A stretch of DNA of 64,000 nt from Candidatus Termititenax sp. (GCA_020719045.1 DYQY01000004.1:1-64000); one strand, 5' to 3'. Positions 28,638-39,515 are shown, numbered from the stretch's first letter. Translations and numbers: made by a program. The notes: generated from the sequence alone by a model not told the origin.

Positions 28638-29312
28638 TAGTAACTTATCTAGCAATTTAAACATAATCTCATTAGCAGAAGAAACATAATCTTTTGCTAA
28701 TGTTTTCATTGTTTGTGCATCCTGAATATACTTAGCCTCAACTAGCTCACTAGCACACGAATCGCAAAGAGAATTCACCGCGGCTTCATCGGTTTCAAGA
28801 TGAAACTGCAGCCCCACAACTTTTAAGTTGAATACAAAACCTTGGTTCTCGCATGCCTCACTTGTATACAATTTAGTAGCTCCTTCAGGTATACTAAACG
28901 TATCTCCATGCCAGTGAAAAACATTAGGACCTTCTTCAATAGGAAAAAATTTCTGAGAACCAAAATTACTAATAGGATACCAACCTATCTCTGTATACTT
29001 ATTTCTTGTAACGACTCCACCAAGAACGCAGGACAACAACTGTGCTCCCAAACAAATACCAAGGACAGCGATACCCTGATCAATTACGTTCTTTATAAAC
29101 ACTTTTTCCTCGACCAACCAAGAATACTTATCTTCCTCGTATACATTCATTGAACCACCAAGAATAATTAATAAATCAAAATCGATTATAACTGGCAGTC
29201 TTTGCCCGGAATACAACTCAGTACAAGTCACCTCAATATCATTTGAGTCTGTCCATTTACGTATACAAGCCAAGTCTTCAAATTTTTCGTGCTTCAAGTA
29301 ATGTATTTTCAT
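28629..29312 (-). CDS. Class I glutamine amidotransferase-like protein
   Basis: This 227-residue stand-alone GATase1 protein carries the nucleophile elbow VLGICLGAQLLSCVLGG (Cys near residue 91) and the His/Glu pair in VGLQFHLETDEAAVN. Such proteins resemble the glutaminase part of GMP synthase (YfeJ/GuaA-like), but their synthase partner is usually unknown. Some relatives are gamma-glutamyl peptide hydrolases. The ATG overlaps the rarA stop by one base, so it ends the minus-strand operon. It converges with gpmI, overlapping by 9 bases. Confidence 0.85.
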   Translation of the reverse strand: MKIHYLKHEKFEDLACIRKWTDSNDIEVTCTELYSGQRLPVIIDFDLLIILGGSMNVYEEDKYSWLVEEKVFIKNVIDQGIAVLGICLGAQLLSCVLGGVVTRNKYTEIGWYPISNFGSQKFFPIEEGPNVFHWHGDTFSIPEGATKLYTSEACENQGFVFNLKVVGLQFHLETDEAAVNSLCDSCASELVEAKYIQDAQTMKTLAKDYVSSANEIMFKLLDKLLLN

Positions 29313-30442
29313 TATATCTTCCAGTTCCTCAAGTGGCTTGGAACAGAGTCATTTGGTTTGTCCTTAACGCGTTGCATGATATCCTTAATCTTAGTATACG
29401 ACTCCCTGCTCTTCCCTGCCCTACTCAAATAACAACATGCATGAGCAAGATTAATCTCTACCTCTGGCATTCCGATTACTTCAGTCGCTGAGTATACAGC
29501 ATTAGCAACAAGCAAGGCAGAGTGGTCTGATAGACCAACATCTTCTGAAGCGAAAATAACCATTCTTCTAGCTACAAACCTAGGGTCTTCACCTGAAAGA
29601 AGCATTCTAGCCATATAATACAACGCATCATCTTCTTTTCCAGCACGCATTGATTTGATGAAGGCAGAAATAAGGTCGTAGTGTTCATTTTCATCATAGT
29701 GGACCATTTTGTGCAAAATAACTTGCTCAATATCTTCATTTGTAAGAATAATTTCCGAACCAAAGTCAGCCTTTTTTGCAAGAACCATTAGCTCTAAATT
29801 ATTCAATACCTGCCTAAGATCCCCATCAAAACTATAAATATACTTCTTCAAAACATCCTTATCTATTGTTATTGTCCAGTTCTTCAACAAAACATCCTTC
29901 TTAATTGCATTCTCAACAGCTTGTTTAATATCAAAAAAAGTTAGAGGCTTAAATTCAAACAGCTTACTTCTTGAAACCAATGCAGAATTCAAACTATACA
30001 AAGGGTTAGCAGTAGTAGCTCCAATAAACTGAATAATGCCACTCTCAAGATCCTTCAACAAAACATCTTGTTGGCTTTTATTGAAACGATGTATCTCATC
30101 AACAAATAAAATAGTTTTCTTTCTATAATAAGAAAAATCTTTCTTTGCCTCTTCAATAACGACTCGGACATCGGAGACTTTACTTTCTACTGCGTTTAAA
30201 TCAATAAACTTTGACTCAGTCCTGTTTGCAATAATTCTGGCTAAACTTGTTTTCCCAGTACCAGGAGGACCAAAAAATATTAATGAACCTATTCTATCAG
30301 CATCAATTAATTTTCTTAGCAACTTGCCCTCACCAACAATTTCACCTTGCCCAACAAAATCACTAAAAGATGTAGGAGCCATTCGATAAGCTAGTGGCTT
30401 TCTTGTGTCATTATCAATAGAAGAGGTAAAAAGGTCAGACAT
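29312..30442 (-). CDS. rarA: Replication-associated recombination protein A, AAA+ ATPase
   Basis: RarA (MgsA) acts at stalled replication forks. The 376-residue protein is related to clamp loaders. It begins with the family's PLAYRMAPTSFSDFVGQ. The Walker A is FFGPPGTGKTSLARIIA, Walker B is TILFVDEIHRFNKSQQD and sensor 1 is FIGATTANPLYSLNSALVSR. The C-terminal tetramerisation region has MRAGKEDDALYYMARML. It is slightly shorter than the 420-450 usual for the family at the C-terminal end. It overlaps the next gene by TAATG and follows xth. Confidence 0.95.
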   Translation of the reverse strand: MSDLFTSSIDNDTRKPLAYRMAPTSFSDFVGQGEIVGEGKLLRKLIDADRIGSLIFFGPPGTGKTSLARIIANRTESKFIDLNAVESKVSDVRVVIEEAKKDFSYYRKKTILFVDEIHRFNKSQQDVLLKDLESGIIQFIGATTANPLYSLNSALVSRSKLFEFKPLTFFDIKQAVENAIKKDVLLKNWTITIDKDVLKKYIYSFDGDLRQVLNNLELMVLAKKADFGSEIILTNEDIEQVILHKMVHYDENEHYDLISAFIKSMRAGKEDDALYYMARMLLSGEDPRFVARRMVIFASEDVGLSDHSALLVANAVYSATEVIGMPEVEINLAHACCYLSRAGKSRESYTKIKDIMQRVKDKPNDSVPSHLRNWKI

Positions 30443-31204
30443 TTATATTATTACTAACTCTACTGGACAATGATCAGAGCCATAGACATTCTTATGTATA
30501 CAGACATCAGTCACGCGATTAAACATTTGTTTACTTACTAAAAAATGATCAATTCTCCACCCTATATTCCTAGCTCTTGCGTTTGCCATGTAGCTCCACC
30601 AAGTATACTCTTTTGACTCAGGGTACAAACTCCTGTATGCATCAACAAAGCCTGAACTTAAATAATTTCTAAACCCATCCCTTTCCTCATCCGTAAAACC
30701 TGCATTCATTCTATTAGTTTTGGGATTAGTTAAATCAATCTCTTCAGGAGCAACATTTAAATCACCACAAACTATTACTGGCTTAATTTTATTTAAGCCT
30801 AAAAGAAAGCTCAAAAAATCTTTGTCCCATTCATTGTGACGATAATCTAAACGCAACAATTCTCTCTTAGAGTTTGGAGTGTATACATCCACCAAATAGA
30901 AATCAGGCAAGTCCAAGGTAATCACTCTACCCTCGTTATCATGCTTTTGTATACCAATGCCATAAATAACTTCATATGGTTCTATTTTAGATGCAATACA
31001 TGTACCAGAATAACCCTTTTTCTCAGCACTATTCCAGTATATAAACGGATACCCTAGCTCCGAAAAATCTATTTCTACCTGATCTTCAGTAGCTTTAGTT
31101 TCTTGTATACATAAGATATCGGGATTATACGTGCTTACATATTGAGAAAATCCTTTATTAAGTACAGCCCTTATACCATTAACATTCCAGGTGTGTATAC
31201 GCAT
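30443..31204 (-). CDS. xth: Exodeoxyribonuclease III / AP endonuclease
   Basis: This enzyme cuts DNA at abasic sites and trims 3' ends in base excision repair. The 253-residue protein begins with [19 protein letters not shown] and has the catalytic motifs ILCIQETKA (metal Glu), [22 protein letters not shown] (Asp/Asn) and [12 protein letters not shown] (Asp/His). The length matches ExoA of Gram-positive bacteria. It overlaps gpmA by one base at its start and is followed at once by rarA, so two repair genes travel with glycolytic genes. Confidence 0.96.
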   Translation of the reverse strand: MRIHTWNVNGIRAVLNKGFSQYVSTYNPDILCIQETKATEDQVEIDFSELGYPFIYWNSAEKKGYSGTCIASKIEPYEVIYGIGIQKHDNEGRVITLDLPDFYLVDVYTPNSKRELLRLDYRHNEWDKDFLSFLLGLNKIKPVIVCGDLNVAPEEIDLTNPKTNRMNAGFTDEERDGFRNYLSSGFVDAYRSLYPESKEYTWWSYMANARARNIGWRIDHFLVSKQMFNRVTDVCIHKNVYGSDHCPVELVII

Positions 31205-31887
31205 TATAAATAGTACTTTCTAGTAGGATTTAAAAATTCATCTAGCTCGTATACTAAAGGCACACCAGTAGGAATATTTAAATCCATAACCTCATCGTTC
31301 GTCATATTATCAAGAATCATAACAAGCGCTCTCAAGCTATTACCATGACCAGAAATTATGACTCTTTTACCATTTTTAATCATTGGACAAATTTCATTTT
31401 GATAATACGGAACTACCCTATTAATAGTCATCTCTAAATTTTCACAAACAGGCAACTCTTTTTTTGAAATACCTGCATACAAAGAATCATTACCAGGATA
31501 TCTGTCATCATCTAACGTTACAGCTGGTGGTAATTCAGAGATACTTCTTCTCCACTTATGGACTTGTTCTTCACCATATTTCTCAGCAGTTTGCTTTTTA
31601 TTTAAACCTTGCAAAGCTCCATAATGTCTTTCATTGAGCTTATAGCTTTTAATAACTTCAAGTGAATCCAAATTAAGCTCTGAAAGTATAATTTCAAGAG
31701 TTTTCTGAGCTCTTAAAAGATAGGAAGTATAAGCAATATCAAAGCTGTAACCATTACTTAATAGCTTCTTGCCAGCTTCATGAGCTTCCTGTATACCTTT
31801 ATCCGACAAATCAACATCGGTCCAGCCAGTGAATCTATTTTCTAGATTCCAAATGCTCTCACCATGTCTAACTAAAACAAGCTTCAT
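31204..31887 (-). CDS. gpmA: 2,3-bisphosphoglycerate-dependent phosphoglycerate mutase
   Basis: This cofactor-dependent mutase interconverts 3- and 2-phosphoglycerate. The 227-residue protein has the phosphohistidine motif [20 protein letters not shown], the [13 protein letters not shown] region and the second catalytic histidine in [13 protein letters not shown]. It is typical of the 230-residue bacterial form. It starts 2 bases after pfkA and overlaps xth, in an operon with two glycolytic genes. Its presence alongside gpmI is redundant. Confidence 0.96.
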   Translation of the reverse strand: MKLVLVRHGESIWNLENRFTGWTDVDLSDKGIQEAHEAGKKLLSNGYSFDIAYTSYLLRAQKTLEIILSELNLDSLEVIKSYKLNERHYGALQGLNKKQTAEKYGEEQVHKWRRSISELPPAVTLDDDRYPGNDSLYAGISKKELPVCENLEMTINRVVPYYQNEICPMIKNGKRVIISGHGNSLRALVMILDNMTNDEVMDLNIPTGVPLVYELDEFLNPTRKYYL

Positions 31888-31889
31888 GT

Positions 31890-32873
31890 TTATGAGCTTA
31901 ATTTATTAAACATATCAATGGTTGTATCAGATATTGTTTTTTTCTTTTCCCATGTTTCAGCTAGTGGCACATAATTAACACACTCATTCATGCATGTATA
32001 CCCTACCATAATACCAGACATCCCTCTATCCATTGCCATAACAGCTTCGTAACCAAGCCTGCTAGCTACAACTCTATCCATAGCGCTTGGAGCACCACCA
32101 CGTTGAAGGTGACCTAAAATGGACACTCGAATATCCCAACTTTCACCCAAGTCTCTTTGCAGTAAGTCTTTAATAGCAAATCCACCACCAAGCTCGTCCC
32201 CCTCAGCTACGATAACAATAAAGCTTTTTTTGCCTTTTTTCTTACCTTCTTGTAACTTTTGAAGAATATAAGGATACTCATCTTTACTCTCTGGTATAAA
32301 AACACCTTCTGCACCTGAAGATATTCCTGTATACATAGCCAGATAGCCAGAATGTCTTCCCATTACTTCAATAATAAACAATCTATCATGTGAAGTTGCT
32401 GTATCTCTTATTTTATCTATACATTCTACTGCTGTATTAAGTGCTGTATCGTATCCAATTGTATACTCTGTCCCATACAAATCATTATCGATTGTTCCTG
32501 GCACCCCAATTCCTTGTATGCCATTCTCAAGAATAATATCATTCAGTCCTCTAAAAGACCCGTCTCCACCTATAACAATTAGCTTATTAATTCCTCTTGA
32601 AGCCATGTGCTCATAAGCAACTCTTCTGCCTTCTTCTGTTTTAAAACGTTTACTTCTTGCAGTTTGAATAAATGTACCACCTCTATTAAGAGTGTTTCCT
32701 ACTGAACGAATATCCAGCTCCTCAAACCAGCCATTAATTAAACCTTCATATCCTCTTCTTACCCCAATAATATCATACCCAATACCAATTGCTGTTCTTA
32801 CTACTGCTCTAACAGCCGCATTCATCCCAGGACCATCTCCTCCGCTCGTTAAAACTGCAATCGTATCTTTCAT
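31890..32873 (-). CDS. pfkA: ATP-dependent 6-phosphofructokinase
   Basis: PfkA phosphorylates fructose 6-phosphate in the committed step of glycolysis. The 327-residue protein has the ATP site [22 protein letters not shown] and the catalytic [20 protein letters not shown]. Glycine in GGDGS, rather than the aspartate of GGDDS, and PGTIDND rather than PKTIDND indicate ATP rather than pyrophosphate as phosphate donor. The substrate site MGRHSGYLA is present. It precedes gpmA by 2 bases and follows serC by 9. Confidence 0.97.
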   Translation of the reverse strand: MKDTIAVLTSGGDGPGMNAAVRAVVRTAIGIGYDIIGVRRGYEGLINGWFEELDIRSVGNTLNRGGTFIQTARSKRFKTEEGRRVAYEHMASRGINKLIVIGGDGSFRGLNDIILENGIQGIGVPGTIDNDLYGTEYTIGYDTALNTAVECIDKIRDTATSHDRLFIIEVMGRHSGYLAMYTGISSGAEGVFIPESKDEYPYILQKLQEGKKKGKKSFIVIVAEGDELGGGFAIKDLLQRDLGESWDIRVSILGHLQRGGAPSAMDRVVASRLGYEAVMAMDRGMSGIMVGYTCMNECVNYVPLAETWEKKKTISDTTIDMFNKLSS

Positions 32874-32882
32874 GATATCCCC

Positions 32883-33962
32883 CTATTTGTTATTATTTTC
32901 AAATTTTTGCATAAAATCAACTAATTTCTGAACACCAGCAGTTGGCATAGCATTATAAATACTTGCTCTCATACCACCTACGCTTCTATGCCCTTTAAGA
33001 TTAACTAACCCTAAGATATCAGCTTCTGCCAAAAACTTACTATCCAACTCATCGCTACCAGTTAAAAATGGCACATTCATTAATGATCGATCACTTTTGT
33101 TTACTGGTGATTTAAATAACTTTGAGTTATCAATGAAGTCATACAAAATTTTTGCTTTTTCTTCATTTCTTTTCTGTGCAGCTTTAACTCCACCTTTAGC
33201 TAGTAAATCCTCAAAAACTAACCCTGCTAGATACACACCATAAGTTGGAGGTGTATTTAACATTGATTCTTCTTTATCCGTTGCACTATAACTATACAAT
33301 TTCGGGGTAATACTCATTTCCTTACCCATTAAAGATCTCTTAACAATTACTATACATAAACCGGCTGGACCTATATTTTTTTGAGCACCAGCAAAAATAC
33401 ATGCATAATCATTTACGTTAATTTCCTCAGATAGAATAGATGATGACATATCAGAAACTATTGGCACGTTTGTTTTAGGTAATTTATTATATTTTGTTCC
33501 ATAAATTGTATTGTTAGAAACAATATGTAAATAATCTACATTACTAGGTATTTGAAGTTTATCAACATCAGGGATAAAAGTGAAATTCTGTTCCTTTGAA
33601 GAAGCGATAACATCTACTTCCACAAATCTCTTTCCCTCTTCAATTGCCTTATCAGACCAAGCACCAGTATTAACGACAGCAATACGTTTATGATTGACTG
33701 CTAAATTCATTGGTACTGCAGCAAACTGTGCACTTGCTCCACCTTGCATAAACAGAACGGCATAGTCATCAGAAATATTCATTAGTTTCCTCAAATTTGC
33801 TTCTGTTGTTTTAATAATCTTATCATAAACTTTTGATCTATGAGACATCTCCATTACAGACATTCCAGTCCCTTTGTAATCAAGCATTTCTTTTTGGGCT
33901 ATTTCTAAAACCTCTTGTGGTAATATTGCTGGACCTGCGCTGAAATTATATACTCTTGTCAT
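32883..33962 (-). CDS. serC: Phosphoserine aminotransferase
   Basis: SerC makes 3-phosphoserine from phosphohydroxypyruvate with glutamate, in serine (and pyridoxal phosphate) synthesis. The 359-residue PLP enzyme begins MTRVYNFSAGPAILPQEVL. It has the cofactor lysine in IFAGAQKNIGPAGLCIVIV and the C-terminal GHRSVGGMRASIYNAMP. The ATG at 33962 is taken because AAGGAG lies 9 bases upstream; an in-frame TTG at 33971 is too close to that site. It drains the glycolytic intermediate handled by pfkA and gpmA in the same operon. Confidence 0.96.
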   Translation of the reverse strand: MTRVYNFSAGPAILPQEVLEIAQKEMLDYKGTGMSVMEMSHRSKVYDKIIKTTEANLRKLMNISDDYAVLFMQGGASAQFAAVPMNLAVNHKRIAVVNTGAWSDKAIEEGKRFVEVDVIASSKEQNFTFIPDVDKLQIPSNVDYLHIVSNNTIYGTKYNKLPKTNVPIVSDMSSSILSEEINVNDYACIFAGAQKNIGPAGLCIVIVKRSLMGKEMSITPKLYSYSATDKEESMLNTPPTYGVYLAGLVFEDLLAKGGVKAAQKRNEEKAKILYDFIDNSKLFKSPVNKSDRSLMNVPFLTGSDELDSKFLAEADILGLVNLKGHRSVGGMRASIYNAMPTAGVQKLVDFMQKFENNNK

Positions 33963-33993
33963 CTTAAACAACTCCTTAATTAATTATAATTAG

Positions 33994-33999
33994 ATTATA
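33994..33999 (-). promoter_or_regulatory. -10 box before serC
   Basis: A perfect TATAAT on the minus strand lies 31 bases before the serC start. The -35 region 17 bases upstream (TTTATT) is poor. It may provide a second start for serC and the genes after it, apart from read-through from tRNA-Arg. Confidence 0.4.
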
Positions 34000-34040
34000 G
34001 GACTTTTTAAAAAAACAATAAATGGGAAATAATAAAAAAA

Positions 34041-34117
34041 TGGCGTCCTCGGCGCGAATTGAACGCACGACCTTTCGCTTAGGAGGCGAACGCTCTATCC
34101 AACTGAGCTACGAGGAC
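34041..34117 (-). tRNA. tRNA-Arg (anticodon CCT)
   Basis: A 77-base tRNA on the minus strand. The acceptor GTCCTCG pairs with CGAGGAC, and the D arm holds GCTCAGTTGGATAGAGC. The anticodon loop CTCCTAA gives CCT, which reads AGG. The T arm has GTTCAATTC and CCA is encoded. Its first 10 bases are also the last 10 bases of purF, including the purF stop codon. No separate promoter is visible between purF and this gene, so it may be released from the purF transcript by RNase P. Confidence 0.95.
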
Positions 34118-35505
34118 TTAATATTGTCTAGACTAATCTTTGATCTCTGAATTGTATCAGGAACTTTTACAGGATAATCACCATTAAAACAAGCTAAACA
34201 CAAATGATCTTTCGGCAAATGAATAGCATTAACTAATCCTTTCATCGACAAATACCCTATAGAATCAACATCTAATATTCTCCCAATCTCATCGACTGAA
34301 TGATTAGCCGCTATAAGTTCTTTCTGTGACTCTGTATCTATCCCATAAAAACACGGCCATTTAACCTCTGGAGCGCTAATCCTCATATGAATTTCCTTTG
34401 CTCCAACCGATCTTAATAATTTAACAATCTTTTTGCTAGTTGTGCCTCTTACAATAGAATCATCTACAAGAACAATTCGTTTATTCTTAATGGCTGAAAT
34501 AATAGGATTAAGCTTGAGCCTTACACCAACCTCTCTAAGTAACTGATCAGGTTGAATAAACGTTCGTCCAATATATCTATTCTTAATTAGTCCTTCAGCA
34601 AAAGGTATACCACTTTCCCTTGAAAAACCAATTGCTGCGGGAGTTCCTGAATCCGGAACACTTATAACAGAATCAGCATCGACTGGATGCTCTCTATATA
34701 AATTTCTGCCCATTCTAACTCTTGCTTCATATAAATTTTTACCACTTATGGAAGAATCTGGTCTTGCGAAATATAAAAACTCAAAAGCACAATTTGCAAG
34801 TCTATCCTGATGTTCAAAACCTCTATTTGTAGTTGTACCATTTTTTGTTATAACAACCATCTCTCCTGGCATTATTTCTCTCATATATTGAGCACCAACA
34901 ACACCTAAAGCACAATCTTCACTTGCTATAGCATAACCGCCAGGTATCTCACCAAGAACCATCGGCCTAATCCCAAAAGGGTCTCGTAATCCAACAATCT
35001 TATCAGGCGCCAATACAATAAAACTATAAGCACCATGTAGTCTCTTTGCTACCTCACCAATAGCCTCTTCGATAGTATCTTTTTCTGACAATGTAATCAT
35101 TGCAGTTATAAGTTCAGTGTCAGATGAACTATTAAAACGAAAACCTTTAGATAAACACCAGTCTCTTAATTCTTGAATATTAACTAGGTTACCGTTATGA
35201 GCCAAAGACATATACGTTCCTTTAAACATAAAAGCAAACGGATGTGCATTTTCAACTGTACATGAACCAGTTGTAGAGTATCTTACATGACCGATAGCCA
35301 TCTCACCTTTTGGCAAGGAATCCATATCTTCTTTAGTGAATGCCTGAGAAATAAGTCCTAGTTTTTTTACAGTATGAACCTGTTCCCCATTGGAAACAGA
35401 AATACCAGCACTCTCTTGGCCCCGATGTTGTAAAGCAAATAAACTAAAATACGTAGACTCAATAACGTTTAACTTATTAGAGTATATACCAAAGATTCCA
35501 CACAT
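34108..35505 (-). CDS. purF: Amidophosphoribosyltransferase
   Basis: PurF makes phosphoribosylamine from PRPP and glutamine, the first step of purine synthesis. The 465-residue protein has the N-terminal nucleophile cysteine directly after Met ([10 protein letters not shown]), so no propeptide of the Bacillus kind is needed. The PRPP loop is IVLVDDSIVRGTTSKK. The four cysteines of the Bacillus-type [4Fe-4S] cluster appear present in NCAFEFLYFARPD, WPCFYGID and LCLACFNGDYP. The start overlaps the purL stop by one base. The stop codon TAG lies inside tRNA-Arg. Confidence 0.96.
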   Translation of the reverse strand: MCGIFGIYSNKLNVIESTYFSLFALQHRGQESAGISVSNGEQVHTVKKLGLISQAFTKEDMDSLPKGEMAIGHVRYSTTGSCTVENAHPFAFMFKGTYMSLAHNGNLVNIQELRDWCLSKGFRFNSSSDTELITAMITLSEKDTIEEAIGEVAKRLHGAYSFIVLAPDKIVGLRDPFGIRPMVLGEIPGGYAIASEDCALGVVGAQYMREIMPGEMVVITKNGTTTNRGFEHQDRLANCAFEFLYFARPDSSISGKNLYEARVRMGRNLYREHPVDADSVISVPDSGTPAAIGFSRESGIPFAEGLIKNRYIGRTFIQPDQLLREVGVRLKLNPIISAIKNKRIVLVDDSIVRGTTSKKIVKLLRSVGAKEIHMRISAPEVKWPCFYGIDTESQKELIAANHSVDEIGRILDVDSIGYLSMKGLVNAIHLPKDHLCLACFNGDYPVKVPDTIQRSKISLDNIKSS

Positions 35506-37751
35506 TATTCTATTGTCATCACTTTTGAAATAGAATTATCATAAATATCTTTATACTCTTTTCCATCTATATCAATAAAAGTTTTACCATCAATTTTAAT
35601 ACTCAGAGAATCATTCTTCTGTGTTTTACCAACTAGTTCACAATCTTTCTCAAATATACCCTCAAAAGCATCTTTATTATTACCTGAAACAGTAACAACA
35701 TATCTGCTTTGAGTTTCCCCAAAAAGAATACTATCATTTCTAAGTCCATTAGATTTAAAGTTAACATCTGCACCAAGATTGTTCCCTTTCATACATTCAA
35801 GCATCGCAACAGCAATACCTCCATCAGAAACATCGTGAACTGAATTAACTAACTTTAACTTAATAGCTTTTAGAATTTTCGATTGCATTGCTACTTCATA
35901 ATCTAAATCCATACCAGGACAATCTCCAGTAATTAAATCATGAGCAACCTTTAAATACTCCGAACCACCTATTTCATCCTTGTTCTGTCCGACTAAGTAT
36001 ACAAGGTCAGAATCGTTTTTAAATGATATTGTCATTGGTTCAACATCTTTATCAAAAAGGCCTACAATCCCAACAACTGGAGTTGGATAAACCCTTCTAC
36101 TCTCTGATTCGTTATACAAAGACACATTACCGCTTATAACAGGTGTAGATAATTTTCTACATGCTTCTGCCATACCTTCAACTGACATATCTAGCTGAAA
36201 AAAAGAATCCTGCTTTTCAGGATTACCAAAATTTAAACAATTAGTCATCGCTAATGGTTTTGCTCCAGTACAAGCTACATTTCTTGCTGCCTCTGCTACT
36301 GCAATCTTGCCACCTACTAATGGATTCAAATAACAATATCGTCCATTTCCATCAGTTTTTACTGCTATTCTCTTATCGGTACCTTTGATATATATAACTG
36401 CAGCATCAGCTTCTCCAGGATTAACGAAAGTATTTGTTTGAACCATATGGTCATACTGCTCATATACCCATCTTTTAGAAGCGATGTTAGGAGCAGCTAC
36501 AAGCTTTTTGAGGATAATATTGCTATTAGCTTCTGTTACATCCGCAACATCAGTGTTCTTAAACTCTCTAGTTTTAAGCAAATAGTCTGGAACTTTTCCT
36601 TTTCTTTCATAAACAGGAGCATCATCAGCTAGTGACCTAGCCGGAACTTCAGCAACTACTTTTCCTTTTTCTAATATTCTGAACATTCCATCTTTAGTTA
36701 CTTTCCCAATAATAACGCCATGTAAGTCCCATTTTTTAATAATATTAAAAGCCTTCTCTTCTTTACCTTTTTCAACTATAACAACCATTCTTTCTTGGCT
36801 TTCTGAAAGCAATATCTCATAAGGAGTCATACCTGTTTCTCTTTGAGGAACCAGCGCTACATCAATCTCGATACCATGATTTCCTCTAGATGCCATTTCA
36901 CTTAGAGAGCTTGTTATCCCAGCAGCTCCCATGTCACCCATGCCGACCACGCAGTCAGTCTTAAGTAACTCCAAACATGCCTCAATTAACAACTTCTCTT
37001 GAAATGGATCACCTACTTGAACGGAACTCTTGTTCTCAGTACTCTCCTCAGTAAGCTCGACAGAAGCAAACGTAGCACCATGTATGCCATCTCTACCAGT
37101 AGAAGAACCAACATATAAAACATGATTTCCTTCGCCTTTTGCAACACCTTTAATCATTCTTCCGTATAAAGAATCTATCTCTTTATCACCTGACTGTACT
37201 ACTCCAACACACATAGCGTTAACTAAACAGTTATCAGAATATGCATCTTCAAAGCAAACTTCACCAGCAACAGTTGGCACACCCACACAATTACCATAAT
37301 TACCAATACCTTTTACAACATACTCAAAAAGGTGTCTACTATTACTATCTTTGGTAATATCACCAAATCTTAAAGAATCTAAGGCAGCGATTGGTCTAGC
37401 TCCCATAGCAAAAATATCTCTTATAATTCCACCAATACCTGTGGCAGCTCCTTGATAAGGCTCAATGGCACTAGGATGATTATGTGATTCAATTTTAAAA
37501 GAAAGACCTACGTCATCACCTAAATCAATTACACCAGAGTTCTCTCCAGGACCTAATAAGACATATTCACTTTTAGTTGGAAATTTTTTTAATACAAGTT
37601 TTGAGTTCTTATAACTGCAATGCTCTGACCAAAGTACTGAGTACATACCCAACTCATTAATATTTGGCTTTCTTCCTAATATTTCATTGATTCTTTCGTA
37701 TTCTTGCATGGAAAGACCATGCTCTTTCACAATTTCCGGTGTAATTTCCAA
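35505..37751 (-). CDS. purL: Phosphoribosylformylglycinamidine synthase subunit PurL
   Basis: PurL catalyses the fourth step of purine synthesis, FGAR to FGAM. At 748 residues it is the small form that works with separate PurS and PurQ subunits, neither of which is in this window. Signatures include the N-terminal [16 protein letters not shown], the ATP-site [30 protein letters not shown] and the second half with [11 protein letters not shown] and [17 protein letters not shown]. The start is TTG, supported by AGGAGGAG 6 bases upstream; no nearby ATG fits that site. Confidence 0.96.
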   Translation of the reverse strand: MEITPEIVKEHGLSMQEYERINEILGRKPNINELGMYSVLWSEHCSYKNSKLVLKKFPTKSEYVLLGPGENSGVIDLGDDVGLSFKIESHNHPSAIEPYQGAATGIGGIIRDIFAMGARPIAALDSLRFGDITKDSNSRHLFEYVVKGIGNYGNCVGVPTVAGEVCFEDAYSDNCLVNAMCVGVVQSGDKEIDSLYGRMIKGVAKGEGNHVLYVGSSTGRDGIHGATFASVELTEESTENKSSVQVGDPFQEKLLIEACLELLKTDCVVGMGDMGAAGITSSLSEMASRGNHGIEIDVALVPQRETGMTPYEILLSESQERMVVIVEKGKEEKAFNIIKKWDLHGVIIGKVTKDGMFRILEKGKVVAEVPARSLADDAPVYERKGKVPDYLLKTREFKNTDVADVTEANSNIILKKLVAAPNIASKRWVYEQYDHMVQTNTFVNPGEADAAVIYIKGTDKRIAVKTDGNGRYCYLNPLVGGKIAVAEAARNVACTGAKPLAMTNCLNFGNPEKQDSFFQLDMSVEGMAEACRKLSTPVISGNVSLYNESESRRVYPTPVVGIVGLFDKDVEPMTISFKNDSDLVYLVGQNKDEIGGSEYLKVAHDLITGDCPGMDLDYEVAMQSKILKAIKLKLVNSVHDVSDGGIAVAMLECMKGNNLGADVNFKSNGLRNDSILFGETQSRYVVTVSGNNKDAFEGIFEKDCELVGKTQKNDSLSIKIDGKTFIDIDGKEYKDIYDNSISKVMTIE

Positions 37752-37776
37752 AGCAATCTCCTCCTGATAAAATCTA

Positions 37777-38448
37777 CTATTTATTCTTCTGGAGTATTAT
37801 TCTACCATTTAATTGTGGATTGCATAATAGCGTATCATCAGGAATATCAGAAAAAGTTTTCTGTTTTAAATAAATCTGATTGTTATCCATGTATTCAAGC
37901 ACCTGCCCAGGAACAAAAGAACCTATTTCCTCATTCATATACCTATAAATTTTAACCATTGTAGAAGAAATATTCATACCTTTCTGTTCAAGTTCAACAA
38001 TTTTAGCTTTTTTTAAAAAAGTTGTATTAATTTCTTTATAAACAACATCTTTAGGGAAATCTGGTCTATTAAAAATATAAAAAGTAACTAACTCCATAAG
38101 TTCTTCTATTTTGTGCCAATTCTTAAGGTCAAGAATAACATCATAACCAACCAACAATCCTACATCTTTATTACCATTTTGAATAAAATGTTTAACAGTA
38201 TCTATAGTATAAGAAATCCCTTTCTTAGCTATTTCAAAATCAGAAATCTCATACCGATTATTATCAGCAATTGCAAGTTTAACCATTTCTAACCTTTGTT
38301 CAGCACTTGCTTTAATGTTTTTTGCAAAAGCACTCTCGTAGCAAGGAATGAAAACTACTCTATCAGCAAACTCCAGTGCGTGCTTTGCTATATACAAATG
38401 TGCATTATGGATAGGGTCAAAGCTTCCACCAAATAATATTTTTTTCAC
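37777..38448 (-). CDS. nadD: Nicotinate-nucleotide adenylyltransferase
   Basis: NadD adenylylates nicotinate mononucleotide in NAD synthesis. The 223-residue protein starts [20 protein letters not shown] after a GTG start and shows the nucleotidyltransferase [11 protein letters not shown] motif and the C-terminal ISSTMVKIY (the ISSTxIR motif). The GTG at 38448 overlaps the rmlB stop as GTGA, with GGAG just upstream. An upstream start at 38514 in the same frame would give an odd Cys/Trp-rich extension and is rejected. The C-terminal 40 residues beyond the usual domain are unusual. Confidence 0.93.
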   Translation of the reverse strand: MKKILFGGSFDPIHNAHLYIAKHALEFADRVVFIPCYESAFAKNIKASAEQRLEMVKLAIADNNRYEISDFEIAKKGISYTIDTVKHFIQNGNKDVGLLVGYDVILDLKNWHKIEELMELVTFYIFNRPDFPKDVVYKEINTTFLKKAKIVELEQKGMNISSTMVKIYRYMNEEIGSFVPGQVLEYMDNNQIYLKQKTFSDIPDDTLLCNPQLNGRIILQKNK

Positions 38449-39515
38449 ACACCATCTCCATATTGCTTTGCATAATAGTCTGTATATGCACCAGAAGTAA
38501 CATTTTCTAGCCAAGCTTTATTCTCTAAATACCAAGCAACTGTTTCCCTTATGCCATCTTCAAATACATATTTTGGTGACCAGCCAAGTTCATTCTTTAT
38601 CTTTGAAGCATCAATAGCATATCTCATATCATGACCTAATCTGTCTTGAACAAATTTAATCAAACGCTTACTATTCTTTTCTCTGCCTAATGCATCATCA
38701 ACTAAATCACATAAAAGATTAACGATATCTATATTCTTCCACTCATTATTACCACCAATATTATAAACATCACCTAATTTACCATTCTCAAGCACTACAT
38801 CAATTGCCTCACAATGGTCCATCACATATAGCCAGTCCCTAACATTAATTCCTTTTCCATAAACTGGTAAATTTTCTTGCTTAACAATATTATTGATAAC
38901 TAAAGGAATAAGCTTCTCTGGAAACTGATAAGCCCCATAGTTATTAGAACAACGAGTAATAAGTAAAGGCATCTTGAAAGTTTCGTAATAGGCTCTAACT
39001 AGCAAATCACTAGAGGCCTTTGAAGCGGAATAAGGAGAATTAGGATTAATAGGTGTATCCTCTGTAAAATACCCTGTCTCACCTAAAGAACCATACACTT
39101 CATCTGTTGAAACATGTAAAAATCTCATATCAGAATCTTCTTTATTCCAGCTTTCCCTTAAAGCATCTAGCAGTATCTGAGTACCAACAATGTTTGTTTG
39201 AACAAATGGTGATGAATCTTTAATGCTTCTATCAACATGAGACTCAGCTGCAAAATGAACAATTCTATTAACTTTTTGACCGTTTGGAGAATAATCACCA
39301 CCTAATATTCTAAGAACTAAATCTTTATCTAGAATATCACCTTTAACAAAAACATATCTATTATCACTAACTACTTCATCAAGATTAGACAGATTTCCAG
39401 AATAAGTTAATTTATCTAAATTAATAACTACACATTCCTGATTTTTATTCAGATAATACCTTATAAAATTTGAACCAATAAACCCAGCACCACCAGTAAC
39501 CAATACAACCTTCAA
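38445..39515 (-). CDS. rmlB: dTDP-glucose 4,6-dehydratase
   Basis: RmlB converts dTDP-glucose to dTDP-4-keto-6-deoxyglucose, a precursor of rhamnose and other deoxysugars in surface glycans. The 356-residue protein has the NAD site VTGGAGFIGSNFIRYYL, the catalytic YSASKASSDLLVRAYYETF and RCSNNYGAYQFPEKLIPL. The start is probably TTG at 39515, 8 bases after AGGAGG; the ATG at 39521 is only 2 bases from that site. RmlA, RmlC and RmlD are not in the window. Confidence 0.94.
   Translation of the reverse strand: MKVVLVTGGAGFIGSNFIRYYLNKNQECVVINLDKLTYSGNLSNLDEVVSDNRYVFVKGDILDKDLVLRILGGDYSPNGQKVNRIVHFAAESHVDRSIKDSSPFVQTNIVGTQILLDALRESWNKEDSDMRFLHVSTDEVYGSLGETGYFTEDTPINPNSPYSASKASSDLLVRAYYETFKMPLLITRCSNNYGAYQFPEKLIPLVINNIVKQENLPVYGKGINVRDWLYVMDHCEAIDVVLENGKLGDVYNIGGNNEWKNIDIVNLLCDLVDDALGREKNSKRLIKFVQDRLGHDMRYAIDASKIKNELGWSPKYVFEDGIRETVAWYLENKAWLENVTSGAYTDYYAKQYGDGV

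Noticed and set aside
38449-38514. N-terminal extension of NadD
   Set aside because: The extension is Cys/Trp-rich and lies wholly within rmlB in another frame. The GTG at 38448 has a ribosome site and gives the standard NadD start.
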